A DNA stretch of 64,000 nucleotides, taken from assembly GCA_041394265.1 (NCBI GenBank), contig JAWKIO010000005.1, positions 1,922,001 to 1,986,000 on the forward strand, read 5' to 3'. The translations under genes and the position numbers were made by a program. The DNA comes from Acidimicrobiales bacterium (GTDB lineage Bacteria; Actinomycetota; Acidimicrobiia; Acidimicrobiales; SZUA-35). Under the pieces are notes generated by a model that worked only from the letters and a program-made list of their open reading frames with translations, was not told the origin of the DNA and did no database searches. Shown here one piece after another: positions 50,525 through 60,124 of this stretch (positions are counted from its first letter, which is position 1; every line of letters begins with the position of its first letter).

Positions 50525-52447
50525 CTACGGCTTTGCGACGCCGGCTGCCGCCAGTTCGAGCGCGTCCAGAGCGTGTGAGGTTGCGGCGGGTTCATGGTCC
50601 GCCCCGAACTCCGCTGCCTCGATCGCGGTTCGAGCGGCGGAGATCGCCGCTGTATCGATCCCGTGCGTGGCCAGAGCATCGAGTCGTTCACGCAACGTCG
50701 CACTCGGTGGCCACTCGATGCCGAGCGAACGCCCGATCCGGTTCAGCCGTTCGACCTCCGAGGGCAGGCGAGCGTTGCCGTGGCGACGTGTCACCAACCA
50801 GGTGATCAGGCCGGCCGCAAGAACGCAGGCGACGAGGAGGCCGACCAGGCGCCACGGCACGGAGGTACCGGCCAAGGAGTCGGGGTCCTGTTCGCCCGCC
50901 AGCGGGACCTTCGCCGTCGGGTCGAAGCCCTGCCAGCCGATGCCGGCGAAGTACACCTCGGTCCACGCGTGGGCGTCGGTGCCACGAGACAGCCACTCGC
51001 CGGTCGTCGCGTCGAACTCGCCGGGCACGTAGCCGACGGCGATCCGGGCGGGGACGCCCAACGAACGCAGCATCACGGTCATGGCGCTGGCGATCTGCTC
51101 GCAGTAGCCCTCGTTGACGTCGAAGAGCAGGCGGTCGACGGGGTCCACTCCGGCCGGCGCGGCGGGCACGTCCTGTCGGTACGACACGTTGTCGGCGAAC
51201 CAGGCTTCGAGCGCCAGCACCTTGTCATAGGTCGTGACAGCGTCCGCAGTGATCGCTTCGGCCAAGTCCGCCGTCGCCGAGGACACGTCGTTCTCGGCTC
51301 CGTACTGGCGGAGCACGCTCGGCGGCACCAACTGAGGAAACTGATCGGCGGCTCGCAGCTGCGCTGCGTCGACCGGGATGATGGCACTCTCGACGGTCCA
51401 CTGGGCGCCGGCTGCGAGCGGACGCGTGGGACGGATCGAGTTGTCGTTGATTCCCCAGGTCCCCTCGAAGCCGTCGAAGTGGAGGACCTCCATGCGATCG
51501 GCGGCGAGGAAGACGTCGAGCCCGGCGCGCTCGACGGTGAAGGTCTGCAGCAGGCGTTCGGAGCCGATGGGCGACGTTCCAGGTTGCAGTTCGAGCGTTC
51601 CGGCCGGCGTGATGAACTCCTGCGTGCGACCGCTGTCGGTCCAGTAGCGGCCGTCGTAGTCGCCGTAGGTCATCCCCCGCCAATACAGCGCCCGCTCGGA
51701 GCGGACTCGCAGCACCACTTCGTCGTCGAGGGTTGGTGTGTCGCCGGCGTCGAGCCGACCGGACAGGCCCGGATGGGAGCGAAGGGTGTCGCCACCGAGC
51801 TGGCCAGGGCTCCACTGGAGTGAGGGTGGCCGTCGATTGCTGTCTGGCAGCGCGTCGTTGGCGACCGCTGCACCTCCGACGGCCGCGACCATCACGGCGA
51901 CCATGATCGGCAGGAGGAGGAGCGGTTGGGCGAGTGGGCGATGCGTTCGTCCGATGCGCGGCATCGGGATGGGGTCGGGGCTGAACTCGGCCACCAAGCG
52001 GGTCACCAGCATGGTGGCGAAGCCGCCGACCATCCAGCGGGTGTCGGTGGACACCGTCGGCTGGCGAGCGGATGCGAGGCTCACCGCTTCCATGATCGCC
52101 GGCCCGAGCAGCGAGATCGACGCTGCGGCCGAACCGAGCGCTCGGCCACGAACCATCCAGCCCGCCAACATCAGCCCGGTCGAAAAAACGAGCACCGCTT
52201 CGAGTTGGTGTGTTGCGGTGCGCTGGAGGCTGGCGGCGATGAGGGCGAGGCCCAACATGCCGAGGACCCAACGCGGCGCCGGGGCACGTCGCGGCTGGGG
52301 GATGCCGAACATGCCGACGCCGAGGCAGGCGAGCGCCACCATCCACTGGTTGGCCGACGGGCGCACCGCAGCGATCGACATGAGCACGGTGGAGGCACGG
52401 AGCGCGACGATGTGGGCTCGTTGTTCGGCCTGGAGCGGAACGGTCAT
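50525..52447 (-). CDS. Transglutaminase-like membrane protein (TgpA family)
   Basis: A 640-residue protein. The N-terminal 200 residues hold about six membrane helices (DUF3488-like); an extracytoplasmic transglutaminase domain follows with catalytic Cys in NEGYCEQIASAM, His in GTDAHAWTEVYF and Asp in GFDPTAKVPL. A further membrane helix (WRLVGLLVACVLAAGLITWLV) precedes a C-terminal DUF4129-like tail. It is the last gene of the MoxR-DUF58-transglutaminase operon, whose members probably act together at the cell envelope; the exact reaction is unknown. Confidence 0.88.
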   Translation of the reverse strand: MTVPLQAEQRAHIVALRASTVLMSIAAVRPSANQWMVALACLGVGMFGIPQPRRAPAPRWVLGMLGLALIAASLQRTATHQLEAVLVFSTGLMLAGWMVRGRALGSAAASISLLGPAIMEAVSLASARQPTVSTDTRWMVGGFATMLVTRLVAEFSPDPIPMPRIGRTHRPLAQPLLLLPIMVAVMVAAVGGAAVANDALPDSNRRPPSLQWSPGQLGGDTLRSHPGLSGRLDAGDTPTLDDEVVLRVRSERALYWRGMTYGDYDGRYWTDSGRTQEFITPAGTLELQPGTSPIGSERLLQTFTVERAGLDVFLAADRMEVLHFDGFEGTWGINDNSIRPTRPLAAGAQWTVESAIIPVDAAQLRAADQFPQLVPPSVLRQYGAENDVSSATADLAEAITADAVTTYDKVLALEAWFADNVSYRQDVPAAPAGVDPVDRLLFDVNEGYCEQIASAMTVMLRSLGVPARIAVGYVPGEFDATTGEWLSRGTDAHAWTEVYFAGIGWQGFDPTAKVPLAGEQDPDSLAGTSVPWRLVGLLVACVLAAGLITWLVTRRHGNARLPSEVERLNRIGRSLGIEWPPSATLRERLDALATHGIDTAAISAARTAIEAAEFGADHEPAATSHALDALELAAAGVAKP

Positions 52448-53481
52448 GGAATGTCCGGCGTGAGCTCGCCGATGACGAGGTGGTATCCGTCGAGAGCTCG
52501 GTCGGTCGAGGGCCCGGCGATGGCCGAGGCGAGTGCTCGGTGAAGATCGGCCGGGCCTTCGAGTTCTCGCACGGCGAGTCGTGGTTCGACTCGTCGTGTC
52601 GGCGGAACGTAGGGGATCTGGAAGCGGCTGGTGCTGGTGTGCGACGGGTTGGGCTCGCTGGCCTCATGGGTCACCAACGTCACCGGGACGCCGAGCTGCC
52701 ACGCCCGTTCGACGGCGAACCGGGCGAGGCCGAGTGTGAGGTCGAGCCGGCCGGGCGTCGTATCGGTGGCGTCGATGGTGAGCGGTGGCGCCTCGAGGGG
52801 CGCGGCCACCCGTTCGCGAACCATCATCTCGCTGGTCCGGGCGACGCTCGGCCAGTGGACATCGGCCGGTCGATCTCCCGGCCGGTAGGGGCGGACGCCG
52901 ACGAGTTCGGGTTCGCTCGGCGTGGTGATCGTCTGGAGGTACGCCACGATCTCGGGGTGGGGCACGGCGGGCGGGACGGCGAGCATCGGCACAGCCGGCG
53001 TCAGCGTGGACTCGGTCACGTAGCCGATCAGGCCCAGGAAGGCACCGGCCGCGGTGGTGATCGTGACCTCGTTGACCGTGCCTCGGCGAGTGGCGACCGA
53101 GGCGAGTGTGCCCTGCACGTCGGCGGGGGAGCCTGCTTTCTCCGAGACCAGGCCGCTGGTGAAATGGGCGATGACCGGTCCGCGGATCGGCCAGGTGATC
53201 TCGATCGGAACGTCGTGGCCCACACCGACGTCGACGGTGGACGGCAGCTGCGCGGCGACCCGGATGGAACGGGTGAGCAAGAGGCTGAGGAGTCCGTCAC
53301 CGACGACGAGGAAGATGAAGGCGAGCATCAGGAACCGAAGGCCCCGGTGGCCACTTGTCGAGAGCAGGTAGAGCACCGGCGCGATCGCGATGAGCACCCA
53401 TGCCTCGGACATGAACATGACGCGCCGGCGCCGGACGATCGCAGTGGTCATCTCCGTCGGTCGTCGCGCCCAGCCCGTCAT
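52444..53481 (-). CDS. DUF58 membrane protein
   Basis: A 345-residue protein with two N-terminal membrane helices and a DUF58 core, whose signature VRPYRPGDRPADVHWPSVART is intact. A later ATG (MTTAIVRRRR) is a possible start. It overlaps the transglutaminase gene by ATGA and follows the moxR gene by 7 bp. DUF58 proteins have a von Willebrand-like fold downstream of the core and work with MoxR ATPases. Confidence 0.88.
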   Translation of the reverse strand: MTGWARRPTEMTTAIVRRRRVMFMSEAWVLIAIAPVLYLLSTSGHRGLRFLMLAFIFLVVGDGLLSLLLTRSIRVAAQLPSTVDVGVGHDVPIEITWPIRGPVIAHFTSGLVSEKAGSPADVQGTLASVATRRGTVNEVTITTAAGAFLGLIGYVTESTLTPAVPMLAVPPAVPHPEIVAYLQTITTPSEPELVGVRPYRPGDRPADVHWPSVARTSEMMVRERVAAPLEAPPLTIDATDTTPGRLDLTLGLARFAVERAWQLGVPVTLVTHEASEPNPSHTSTSRFQIPYVPPTRRVEPRLAVRELEGPADLHRALASAIAGPSTDRALDGYHLVIGELTPDIP

Positions 53482-53488
53482 GGATGGA

Positions 53489-54493
53489 TCAGCGGTTGAC
53501 GATGGGAGCGTTCGCCCGCTCGGTGGCGGCGATCACCCGATTCGTGAGTGACTCGAGGGTCACCCCCGGCTCGATCAGGCGGTGAGCGAGACAGGCGGGG
53601 GCGAGCGTCTTGATGTCGTCGGGCACGACGAAGTTGCGTCCCTCGAGCACGGCGATGCCTTGCGCCATTCTGATCAGGGCACGGGAGGCCCGGACGCTGA
53701 CGTAGCCGGCCTGCCGCACGTCGTCGCAGATGTCGAGCAGATACTCGGTGATGGCGTCGGCAACGTGCACGGCCGCGACGGCCTTGCGCACCTGGGCCCA
53801 CGCAGCAGCGGGGAGGGCGGCAGTCAGATGGCTCGCCATCTCCGGTCCGCTCTCTTGGCGGAGGAGCTGGCGCTCGGTGGCGCGGTCGACGGTGCCGAGT
53901 GACAAGGCGACCTCGAACCGGTCGAGTTGGCCCGACGCCAGCTCGAACGTGCCCGACGACCCCGTCGGGTTCATCGTGGCGATCACCAGGTAGGGATCGG
54001 GGAGAGGGCGAACCATGCCCTCGATCGAGATCTGACGCTCCGCCATCACCTGCAGCAGTGCCGACTGCGAACGGGGCGAGATGCGGTTGATCTCGTCGAC
54101 GAGGATGACGTTGCCGAGAAGCGGACCGGGTCGATAGCGCCAGTCGCCCGTCTTCTGATCGAGCACCACCGACCCCGTGAGATCGGTCGGGAGGAGGTCG
54201 GGACTTCCCTGGATTCGCCGGAACTCGCCCCCGACCACTCGGGCGGCCGCCGAAGCGAGCGTGGTCTTGCCGACGCCGGGCACGTCATGGAGCAAGACGT
54301 GACTCCCGGTGAGGATCGCCGCCGTCATGACCCGCACCTGTCGGGGCTTGCCCATCAGGATCGAGCCCAACTGTCGTTCGATCTGGTGGGCGACCTCGGT
54401 CAGCGACGGTCGTTGCTCAGCGGACGACGGTGCCGGTGGCATGGATTCGGGCCCACCGGGCATGGGAGGGTGCAACGTCGTCGAAGAGGACAT
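53489..54493 (-). CDS. MoxR-family AAA+ ATPase
   Basis: A 334-residue AAA+ ATPase. P-loop HDVPGVGKTTLA, Walker B VILVDEINRISPRSQ, sensor IATMNPTG and the C-terminal RASRALIRMAQGIAVLEGRNFVVPDDI are the typical MoxR set. MoxR proteins act as chaperones for partner proteins with DUF58 or vWA domains, which fits the next gene. The first gene of this operon may be the SRPBCC gene 100 bp upstream. Confidence 0.92.
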   Translation of the reverse strand: MSSSTTLHPPMPGGPESMPPAPSSAEQRPSLTEVAHQIERQLGSILMGKPRQVRVMTAAILTGSHVLLHDVPGVGKTTLASAAARVVGGEFRRIQGSPDLLPTDLTGSVVLDQKTGDWRYRPGPLLGNVILVDEINRISPRSQSALLQVMAERQISIEGMVRPLPDPYLVIATMNPTGSSGTFELASGQLDRFEVALSLGTVDRATERQLLRQESGPEMASHLTAALPAAAWAQVRKAVAAVHVADAITEYLLDICDDVRQAGYVSVRASRALIRMAQGIAVLEGRNFVVPDDIKTLAPACLAHRLIEPGVTLESLTNRVIAATERANAPIVNR

Positions 54494-54593
54494 GCCCTGG
54501 TCATCGACGCGGTTCGGGGGCGCCTTGAGAAGTGCGACGAGCGTGCGGAAGCCGCCAGCGTCAAGCTCAGGCCCGCCCCCTTTGTGCGGCCGA

Positions 54594-55046
54594 TCAGGCC
54601 TCGGCGATGGTGCGGAGCTCCTCGTTGCGAAGGTCGATGAGGTCCTCGAGGTGGCGCCGCAATACGAGCCGCTCGGCGATCACCCCGAGCGGACCCAACG
54701 GCGCGCGGAACTCGACGACGTCGCGCATCTCGGTACCCGTGCCGTGGCTGACGAAGATGTGTTCGTGGCGGTATGACGAGAACGGGCCCCGCTGCTGCTC
54801 GTCGACGAAGAAGTACGGCGGGTCGAACTCGGTGATCACCGAGGTCAGCTCCCACCAGATGCCGAAGTGCTTGGCCCGCCACGTGACCTCGTCGCCGAGC
54901 GCCATCATGCCGGTACGCACGCCGCCAACGACCTGCTCACCCGTGTCGGCGAAGGAGTCGAGGTGGAAGTCGACGCTCAACGAGAGTGCGAACACTCGGT
55001 CGATGGCAGCGTCGATGAACACGGAGCGTTCGAAGCGGACGGTCAT
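54594..55046 (-). CDS. SRPBCC family protein (cyclase/lipid-binding fold)
   Basis: A 150-residue START/Bet v 1-like protein beginning VRFERSVFIDAAIDRVFALSLSVD, with YRHEHIFVSHGTGTEMRDVVEFRAPLGPLGVIAERLVLRRHLEDLI at the end. The ligand is a hydrophobic molecule, unknown here. It is on the same strand as the moxR operon and about 100 bp before it. The last helix, with its Leu/Arg alternation, is the family's capping helix. Confidence 0.82.
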   Translation of the reverse strand: MTVRFERSVFIDAAIDRVFALSLSVDFHLDSFADTGEQVVGGVRTGMMALGDEVTWRAKHFGIWWELTSVITEFDPPYFFVDEQQRGPFSSYRHEHIFVSHGTGTEMRDVVEFRAPLGPLGVIAERLVLRRHLEDLIDLRNEELRTIAEA

Positions 55047-55176
55047 GAGTTCACCTCCTTGTCGTCGATCATCTCGTCGGTCTGTCGAATGGCGGCGGTC
55101 ATCAGCTCTTCTCGCACCGGAGGGGCCTACCCGGAGCAGGTGGATTGAACCGTCCTCATCGGGGAAGGACCCGTCC

Positions 55177-55866
55177 GTGTCACGAAGCCTGCTCTATCGC
55201 ACCGCCATCGCTGTGCTCCCGCTACCGATGCTGCGCCCGGTCGTTCCCCCGCTGGCGCTGCTCGATCGGCTGTTGCGGCGACGTTGGTGGTCGGAGACGC
55301 AGCTCGAGGCCGAGCTCGATCCCGAGCCGGTCGAGGCTCGCAGCGATGATGCCCAGACCATCGACGACGGTGTGGGCGATCTCCTCCTCCGACGCTACGA
55401 GATCGGACTGGACGGCACCTCGGTCGAACCGATCGAGCTCCTCGATCGGTTTCGTCAGGACCCCGACGACTTCGCACCGATCGAATACGCCGAGTTCACC
55501 AGCGGGCCGCTTCGCCAGGGGATGCGGTTCACCATCGACCTGGCCGGACCGTGGAACGGCCCGGTCGAGGTGGCCGAGGACGCGCCCGACCGGATTCGGC
55601 TCGCCACGCTCGAGGACCACATGGAGGCGGGCTGGATCGAGTTTCGAGTGGTCGATGGTGACCGTCCAGTGCTCCGGATCGAATCGACGGCGCGGGCAGG
55701 AAGTCGTGGCTTCTGGTTGCTCCATGATGTGTTGCCCTTCGCCTGGTGGGTCCAGACCGACATGTGGTCCCATGTGCTCGAGGCGCTTGCTCGCTCCGCC
55801 GGTGTCGATCCACTGCCGAGAGTGATCGTCACGACGCTGCGCCACGACGACGCTGCCCGGGTGTGA
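55177..55866 (+). CDS. Hypothetical protein, SRPBCC-like
   Basis: A 229-residue protein from GTG 55177, with GGGGAAGGA seven bases upstream. The N-terminus (SLLYRTAIAVLPLPMLRPVVPPLALLDRLLRRRWW) is a hydrophobic/basic segment that may sit at the membrane. The middle has FTSGPLRQGMRFTIDLAGPWNGPV and LATLEDHMEAGWIEFRVVDGD, resembling SRPBCC-type sheets. The family assignment is tentative. The ABC exporter gene follows 65 bp later on the same strand. Confidence 0.6.
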   Translation: MSRSLLYRTAIAVLPLPMLRPVVPPLALLDRLLRRRWWSETQLEAELDPEPVEARSDDAQTIDDGVGDLLLRRYEIGLDGTSVEPIELLDRFRQDPDDFAPIEYAEFTSGPLRQGMRFTIDLAGPWNGPVEVAEDAPDRIRLATLEDHMEAGWIEFRVVDGDRPVLRIESTARAGSRGFWLLHDVLPFAWWVQTDMWSHVLEALARSAGVDPLPRVIVTTLRHDDAARV

Positions 55867-55931
55867 ACGAAACCCGTGTGAAAGATTCCACCACGCCGAC
55901 AGGGCACGGGTGAAGTGACTACGTTGCGGTC

Positions 55932-56897
55932 ATGGGTTCCACGCCGACCGATCAGGATCTGGTGCTGCGGTGTGACGGTCTGACTCGCCGCTTCGGTGAC
56001 CGCACGGCGGTCGACAACGTCTCGTTCCATGTCGCCCGAGGCGAGACCTACGGGCTGCTCGGCCCCAATGGTTCGGGCAAGACCACAACCATCTCCATGC
56101 TGTCAGGCATCCTGCTGCCCGACGCCGGCACCGTGACGCTCGTCGGCAAGTCGCTCACGCCGTCGTCGACCGAGGCGAAGCGGGCCGTCGGGCTGGTGCC
56201 GCAGGAGATCGCGCTCTACCAAGACCTGAGCGCAGCCGAGAATCTGCGGTTCTTCGGACGCCTACAGGGCCTGAGCGGCAAGCACCTCCAGGCCCGGGTG
56301 GCGTCGGTGCTGGAAGTGGTCGGCCTGCGCGACCGGGCCGACGATCGGGTCGAGGAATTCAGCGGCGGCATGAAGCGCCGAGTCAACATCGCGGCCGGCA
56401 TGCTGCACGAGCCTCAGCTGATCGTGCTCGACGAACCGACTGTTGGCGTCGACCCGCAGAGCCGCAACCAGATCCTCGACAGTATCGAGGTCCTGGGTGG
56501 TGAGGGCGTGTCGGTCTTGTACACGACGCACTACATGGAGGAGGCCGAGCGGCTGTGTGATCGCATCGGCATTCTCGATGGCGGTCGCTTGATCGCCGAG
56601 GGCACCCAGTCCGAACTGGTGAGCCGGGTGGGGGAGTACGACCTCGTCATCGTCGACACGCCCGCCGTCGACGACGAGGCCCTTCTGGCTGCCATCGCTG
56701 CAACCCCGGGCGTCGCCGACGTGGAAGTGACCACTCGTGGTCTCGAAGTGTCGACTACGGGAGGCCGGGCCACCTTGGGTCCGCTCGTGGCTGCCTTCAC
56801 CGCCTGCGATGCCGAGATCGCCGGACTGCAACTCCGTGAGCCCAACCTCGAGGCGGTGTTTCTCGACCTCACCGGTCGAGCGCTCCGAGACACATGA
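55932..56897 (+). CDS. ABC-2 exporter ATP-binding protein (DrrA-like)
   Basis: A 321-residue ATPase. P-loop GPNGSGKTTT, signature FSGGMKRR, Walker B LIVLDEPTVGVDP and H-loop TTHYMEE are intact, and the extra C-terminal domain of DrrA-type proteins (about residues 225-320) follows. It overlaps the next permease gene by ATGA, giving an operon with two permeases. The cargo is unknown; drug or lipid export is typical. Confidence 0.93.
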   Translation: MGSTPTDQDLVLRCDGLTRRFGDRTAVDNVSFHVARGETYGLLGPNGSGKTTTISMLSGILLPDAGTVTLVGKSLTPSSTEAKRAVGLVPQEIALYQDLSAAENLRFFGRLQGLSGKHLQARVASVLEVVGLRDRADDRVEEFSGGMKRRVNIAAGMLHEPQLIVLDEPTVGVDPQSRNQILDSIEVLGGEGVSVLYTTHYMEEAERLCDRIGILDGGRLIAEGTQSELVSRVGEYDLVIVDTPAVDDEALLAAIAATPGVADVEVTTRGLEVSTTGGRATLGPLVAAFTACDAEIAGLQLREPNLEAVFLDLTGRALRDT

Positions 56898-57964
56898 GCA
56901 TCTTCACGATCGCTCGCGCCGACCTGCTCCGAGGACTCCGCTCTCGTTCGGCGATCATCACCTCGTTCGTTGCGCCGTTGGCCATGGCGATCGTGTTCGG
57001 TCTGATGTTCAGCTCGTCCGGCTCGGCGTCCTTCACGATCGGCCTCGTCGATGTTGCGGGGTCGCCGATCTCGGGTCAGATCGTCGACTCGATGGTTGGT
57101 GGGTCCGACGACCAGGTCACCTTCACCTCGATCGACAGCGTGGCTGCCGCCGAGACCGCTGTCGAGGACGACGACGTTGGCGCTGCGATCGTGTTCGAGG
57201 CGGCCGACGGTGCACCGGGGATCGGACTGCGGGTCATCGAGACACCGGCGAGTCCCTTGTCGAGCCAGGTCGCCCAGTCGATCGCATCGAGCGTCGCCAC
57301 TTCGATCGAGACGGGAGGCCGGCCGCCGGTCGAGCTGGCCGACTTGACGCTGGGCGGTCGCGAGCTTTCGGCACCCGTCTACTTCGGGGCATCGATGGCG
57401 ATCCTGCTGCTCTTCTTCTCGACGGGCATGGCGGCGCAGTCGATCCTGGAGGACCGCCAGTCACGCACGCTCGATCGCATCTTGTCCGGCCCGACGACCA
57501 TCTGGTCGGTATTGATCGGCAAGGTGCTCGCCGTTGCGGTGCTCGCCGTGCTGGGGTTCATGACCGTGTGGATCGTCACCACACTGTTGTTCGGTGCGAA
57601 CTGGGGTAGCCCGCCGGCGGTCTTCATCCTGATCGTCGCCACGGTGGTCGCGCTTGCCGGGGTGGCCACCTTCGTCGGTGGCTTCGCCAAGACGCCGCAG
57701 CAGGCGTCCACCCTGACTGCGGTCGTCACGTTCGGACTCAGCCTCCTCGGCGGCAACTTCACCGGACCGGCCGACGCACCGGCTGCGCTCCGGGCGCTGC
57801 GCTCGTTCACCCCGAATGGTCGGGCGCTCGAGGCGTTCACCCGCCTCAGCGTCGATGCCGTCTCGTTCGGGTCGATCGCCGTCACGATTGTGGCGTTGAT
57901 CGGCTTCGGCGTGGTCTTCGGTGCGGTCGGTCTGGTTCGACTTCGGCAGACGGTGGGCACCTGA
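56894..57964 (+). CDS. ABC-2 permease subunit 1
   Basis: A 356-residue membrane protein with an N-terminal helix, a large extracytoplasmic domain of about 150 residues, and five C-terminal helices. ILEDRQSRTLDRILSGPTTIWSVLIGKVLA is the coupling region typical of YhfC/ABC2_membrane_3 type permeases. It overlaps its neighbours by ATGA before it and by one base (TGATG) after it. Confidence 0.88.
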   Translation: MSIFTIARADLLRGLRSRSAIITSFVAPLAMAIVFGLMFSSSGSASFTIGLVDVAGSPISGQIVDSMVGGSDDQVTFTSIDSVAAAETAVEDDDVGAAIVFEAADGAPGIGLRVIETPASPLSSQVAQSIASSVATSIETGGRPPVELADLTLGGRELSAPVYFGASMAILLLFFSTGMAAQSILEDRQSRTLDRILSGPTTIWSVLIGKVLAVAVLAVLGFMTVWIVTTLLFGANWGSPPAVFILIVATVVALAGVATFVGGFAKTPQQASTLTAVVTFGLSLLGGNFTGPADAPAALRALRSFTPNGRALEAFTRLSVDAVSFGSIAVTIVALIGFGVVFGAVGLVRLRQTVGT

Positions 57965-59025
57965 TGTGGGATTCGATCAAGGCGTTCGTTGCGGTGCAGC
58001 TGCAACAGCAGAGTCGGGACAAGACCTCCCTCTTCTTCATGCTCGTGTTGCCGGTGGCGATCATGGTCATCATCGGGTCGACCTTCGGTGGTGTGCAGTC
58101 GATCGAGATCGCCGTCGTCGGACCGGACGACCCGACCACGGCAGCGATCGTCGAGCAGCTGAACGCCCAAGACGGGATCGAGTCCGTACGCCGCTCCGAC
58201 CTCGACGAGGTGACGGGCGACATCCGCCGTTTCGACCTGGAAGGCGCCATCGTGGTCAACGGCGACGGCACCTACGGCTTCCTCGCCAATGACGCCGACT
58301 CGTCGGGCTTCGCTGCCCGTGCGGCGGCCCAGCGCGTCATCGACCGGTTCGAGGCGGGTGTGGCCGACGAGTCGGCCGTGCCGGTTGCAGTGAGCTCGGT
58401 CGGTGACGATCGGTTGGCCTCGCAGGGCGCATTCGCACTGACCGCAGCGCAGAACCTCGTGTTGTTCGTCTTCATCAACTCGCTCGGCGCCGCGGCGCTC
58501 CTGGTGCGGGCCCGGCAGTCGGGAGTGCTTCGGCGAAGCATGTCTGCGCCCGTGAGCGCTGCGGCGGTCGGTGTCGGTATCGGCGCCGGATGGATGGCAC
58601 TGGCCATGGTGCAGACGCTCATCATCATGGGAATCGGAGCCTTCGCCTTCGGGGTCGACTGGGGTAACCCGTTGGCAGCAGCGGCGCTGGCGGTCACGTT
58701 CGGCTTGGTCGGCCTGGCCGGTGGCATCCTCCTCGGGTCGGTCTTCACCTCGGAGCAAACGGTGTCCTCGGCCGTGCCACCGTTCGCCTTGGTCCTGGCC
58801 GCCCTCGGTGGGTGCATGGTGCCGAGCGAGGTCTTCCCCTCGTTCCTCCGGACGGCCTCGAAGGTCACGCCGCACTACTGGGCGCTCGAGGGATGGAAGG
58901 AGCTGATGTTCGACGGAGCATCGATTGGCGCCATCGCTCCCAACCTCGGCATCCTGCTCGGCGCGAGCGTCGTCCTGCTGGTGCTCGGAGCCGGATCCCT
59001 GCGCCGAGCCATGACCGCAGGCTGA
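57964..59025 (+). CDS. ABC-2 permease subunit 2
   Basis: A 353-residue homologue of the preceding permease: an N-terminal helix (SLFFMLVLPVAIMVIIGSTFG), a periplasmic domain, and five helices with LLVRARQSGVLRRSMSAPVSAAAVGVGIGAGW as the coupling segment. The two permeases are unequal, so a heterodimeric membrane part with one ATPase dimer is likely. The C-terminal SVVLLVLGAGSLRRAM helix is the last. Confidence 0.88.
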   Translation: MWDSIKAFVAVQLQQQSRDKTSLFFMLVLPVAIMVIIGSTFGGVQSIEIAVVGPDDPTTAAIVEQLNAQDGIESVRRSDLDEVTGDIRRFDLEGAIVVNGDGTYGFLANDADSSGFAARAAAQRVIDRFEAGVADESAVPVAVSSVGDDRLASQGAFALTAAQNLVLFVFINSLGAAALLVRARQSGVLRRSMSAPVSAAAVGVGIGAGWMALAMVQTLIIMGIGAFAFGVDWGNPLAAAALAVTFGLVGLAGGILLGSVFTSEQTVSSAVPPFALVLAALGGCMVPSEVFPSFLRTASKVTPHYWALEGWKELMFDGASIGAIAPNLGILLGASVVLLVLGAGSLRRAMTAG

Positions 59026-59067
59026 CGGCGGCGATCGACCGGCGCGATCTGCCACTACGGTGGCGGC

Positions 59068-59769
59068 GTGGCGGTCCACTCGTTCCATCTGGCGACGGCG
59101 GGACTGACGACCACAGCTCGTGCACTAGTGCAACCACCGACGCCAGCGAGCATCCCCGGTCTCATCAAGGCCGAATGCATGACCATGATGGACCTCGGTC
59201 TTCCGATCGTGTCCCCGTCTCGGCTCCCGATGCGGAGGCTGGCAGTCTTCGCGGCCTGGGAGGACGAGGTCGCCGTCGACCGGTTCCTCGGCCAGCCCGG
59301 TCTCGGCAGCGTCTTGGCCGACGGCTGGCACGTCCGTCTGGAACTGTTGCGCCGGTGGGGCCACGTCTCCGGTTTCGACGAGCGGCCCGGTGACGCCTCC
59401 GTCGACGATCCCGACCAGCCCGTCGTCGCCGTGACGCTTGCGCATCTGCAGCTGACCCAGTTCCCCCGCTTCGTTCGCTGGGGCAAGCCGGTCGAGGAGC
59501 TGGTGCGAGACGATCCCGCATCGACCCTCGCGGTCGCCGCCATGCGACCGCTTCGAACCCTGGCCACGTTCTCGGTGTGGACCAGCCAACGTGCGATGGT
59601 CGACATGGTCGGCGGCCACCGCGAGGTGCCCGAGCCGACACGCCACGTCGATGCCATGGGGGAGCAGCGCCGCAAGGACTTCCACCACGAGTTCGTTGCC
59701 CTCAGGTTCCGGCCGCTCGGCGAGTACGGGACCTGGGACGGCCGCTCCGACTACGTCCCGACGACCTGA
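59068..59769 (+). CDS. Spheroidene monooxygenase (CrtA)-like protein
   Basis: A 233-residue protein. FAAWEDEVAVDRFLG, PVVAVTLAHL, LATFSVWTSQRAMVDMV, RRKDFHHEFVALRFRPLGEYGTWDGR match the duplicated dimeric alpha-beta layout of CrtA-type monooxygenases, which oxygenate carotenoids in phototrophs. In non-phototrophic bacteria the homologues have an unknown substrate. It stands alone after the ABC operon and before the tRNA-Ser gene. Confidence 0.72.
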   Translation: MAVHSFHLATAGLTTTARALVQPPTPASIPGLIKAECMTMMDLGLPIVSPSRLPMRRLAVFAAWEDEVAVDRFLGQPGLGSVLADGWHVRLELLRRWGHVSGFDERPGDASVDDPDQPVVAVTLAHLQLTQFPRFVRWGKPVEELVRDDPASTLAVAAMRPLRTLATFSVWTSQRAMVDMVGGHREVPEPTRHVDAMGEQRRKDFHHEFVALRFRPLGEYGTWDGRSDYVPTT

Positions 59770-59866
59770 TCCTGTGCCGTGGCCAGAATGCGGCGTTCGT
59801 CTCCGTTTCTGACCACCTTGCCGGGTCCGGGTCCGGGCCTCTCCGGTACCCGCTAGTCTCGACCCC

Positions 59867-59956
59867 GGAGAGATGGCAGAGCGGACGATTGCGTCGGTCT
59901 TGAAAACCGTTGAGCCCGCAAGGGTTCCGGGGGTTCGAATCCCCCTCTCTCCGCCA
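59867..59956 (+). tRNA. tRNA-Ser (UGA anticodon), presumed integration site
   Basis: A 90-nt class II tRNA. Acceptor GGAGAGA pairs with TCTCTCC, the anticodon loop CTTGAAAA contains TGA for UCA codons, the long variable arm is GAGCCC-gcaa-GGGTTC, and the T-arm is GGGGG-TTCGAAT-CCCCC. The discriminator is G and CCA is encoded. Serine identity follows from the long variable arm and anticodon. The 3' end directly precedes a phage-type integrase, so this tRNA is the likely attachment site. Confidence 0.96.
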
Positions 59957-60035
59957 AGTATCCCCTGCTAGAGTGCACAACGAGCCGTCGGGCTCAGTGC
60001 AAGGGGGTAGCGGAATGACCGCTCGAGAGCACGCC

Positions 60036-60055
60036 GTGCCACTGTGGTGCCACTG
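60036..60055. repeat. Tandem GTGCCACTG repeats before the integrase
   Basis: GTGCCACTG occurs at 60036-60044 and 60047-60055, an 11-bp period. It lies between the tRNA and the integrase, where arm-type integrase or excisionase sites are usually found. The assignment is by position only. Confidence 0.4.
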
Positions 60056-60124
60056 GCAACGGCTCGTCTTGGGGCATGGTGGCATCCAGTGGCACGAGGC
60101 TGTCCACACACACCGGATCGCGTC

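Noticed and set aside
50594..51823. A 409-residue open frame on the plus strand within the transglutaminase gene
   Set aside because: Antisense shadow; the minus-strand frame has the intact Cys-His-Asp triad and membrane helices.
59821..59846. Short CCGGGT tandem repeat before tRNA-Ser
   Set aside because: Too short and GC-biased to distinguish from background, though it may be part of the tRNA promoter region.
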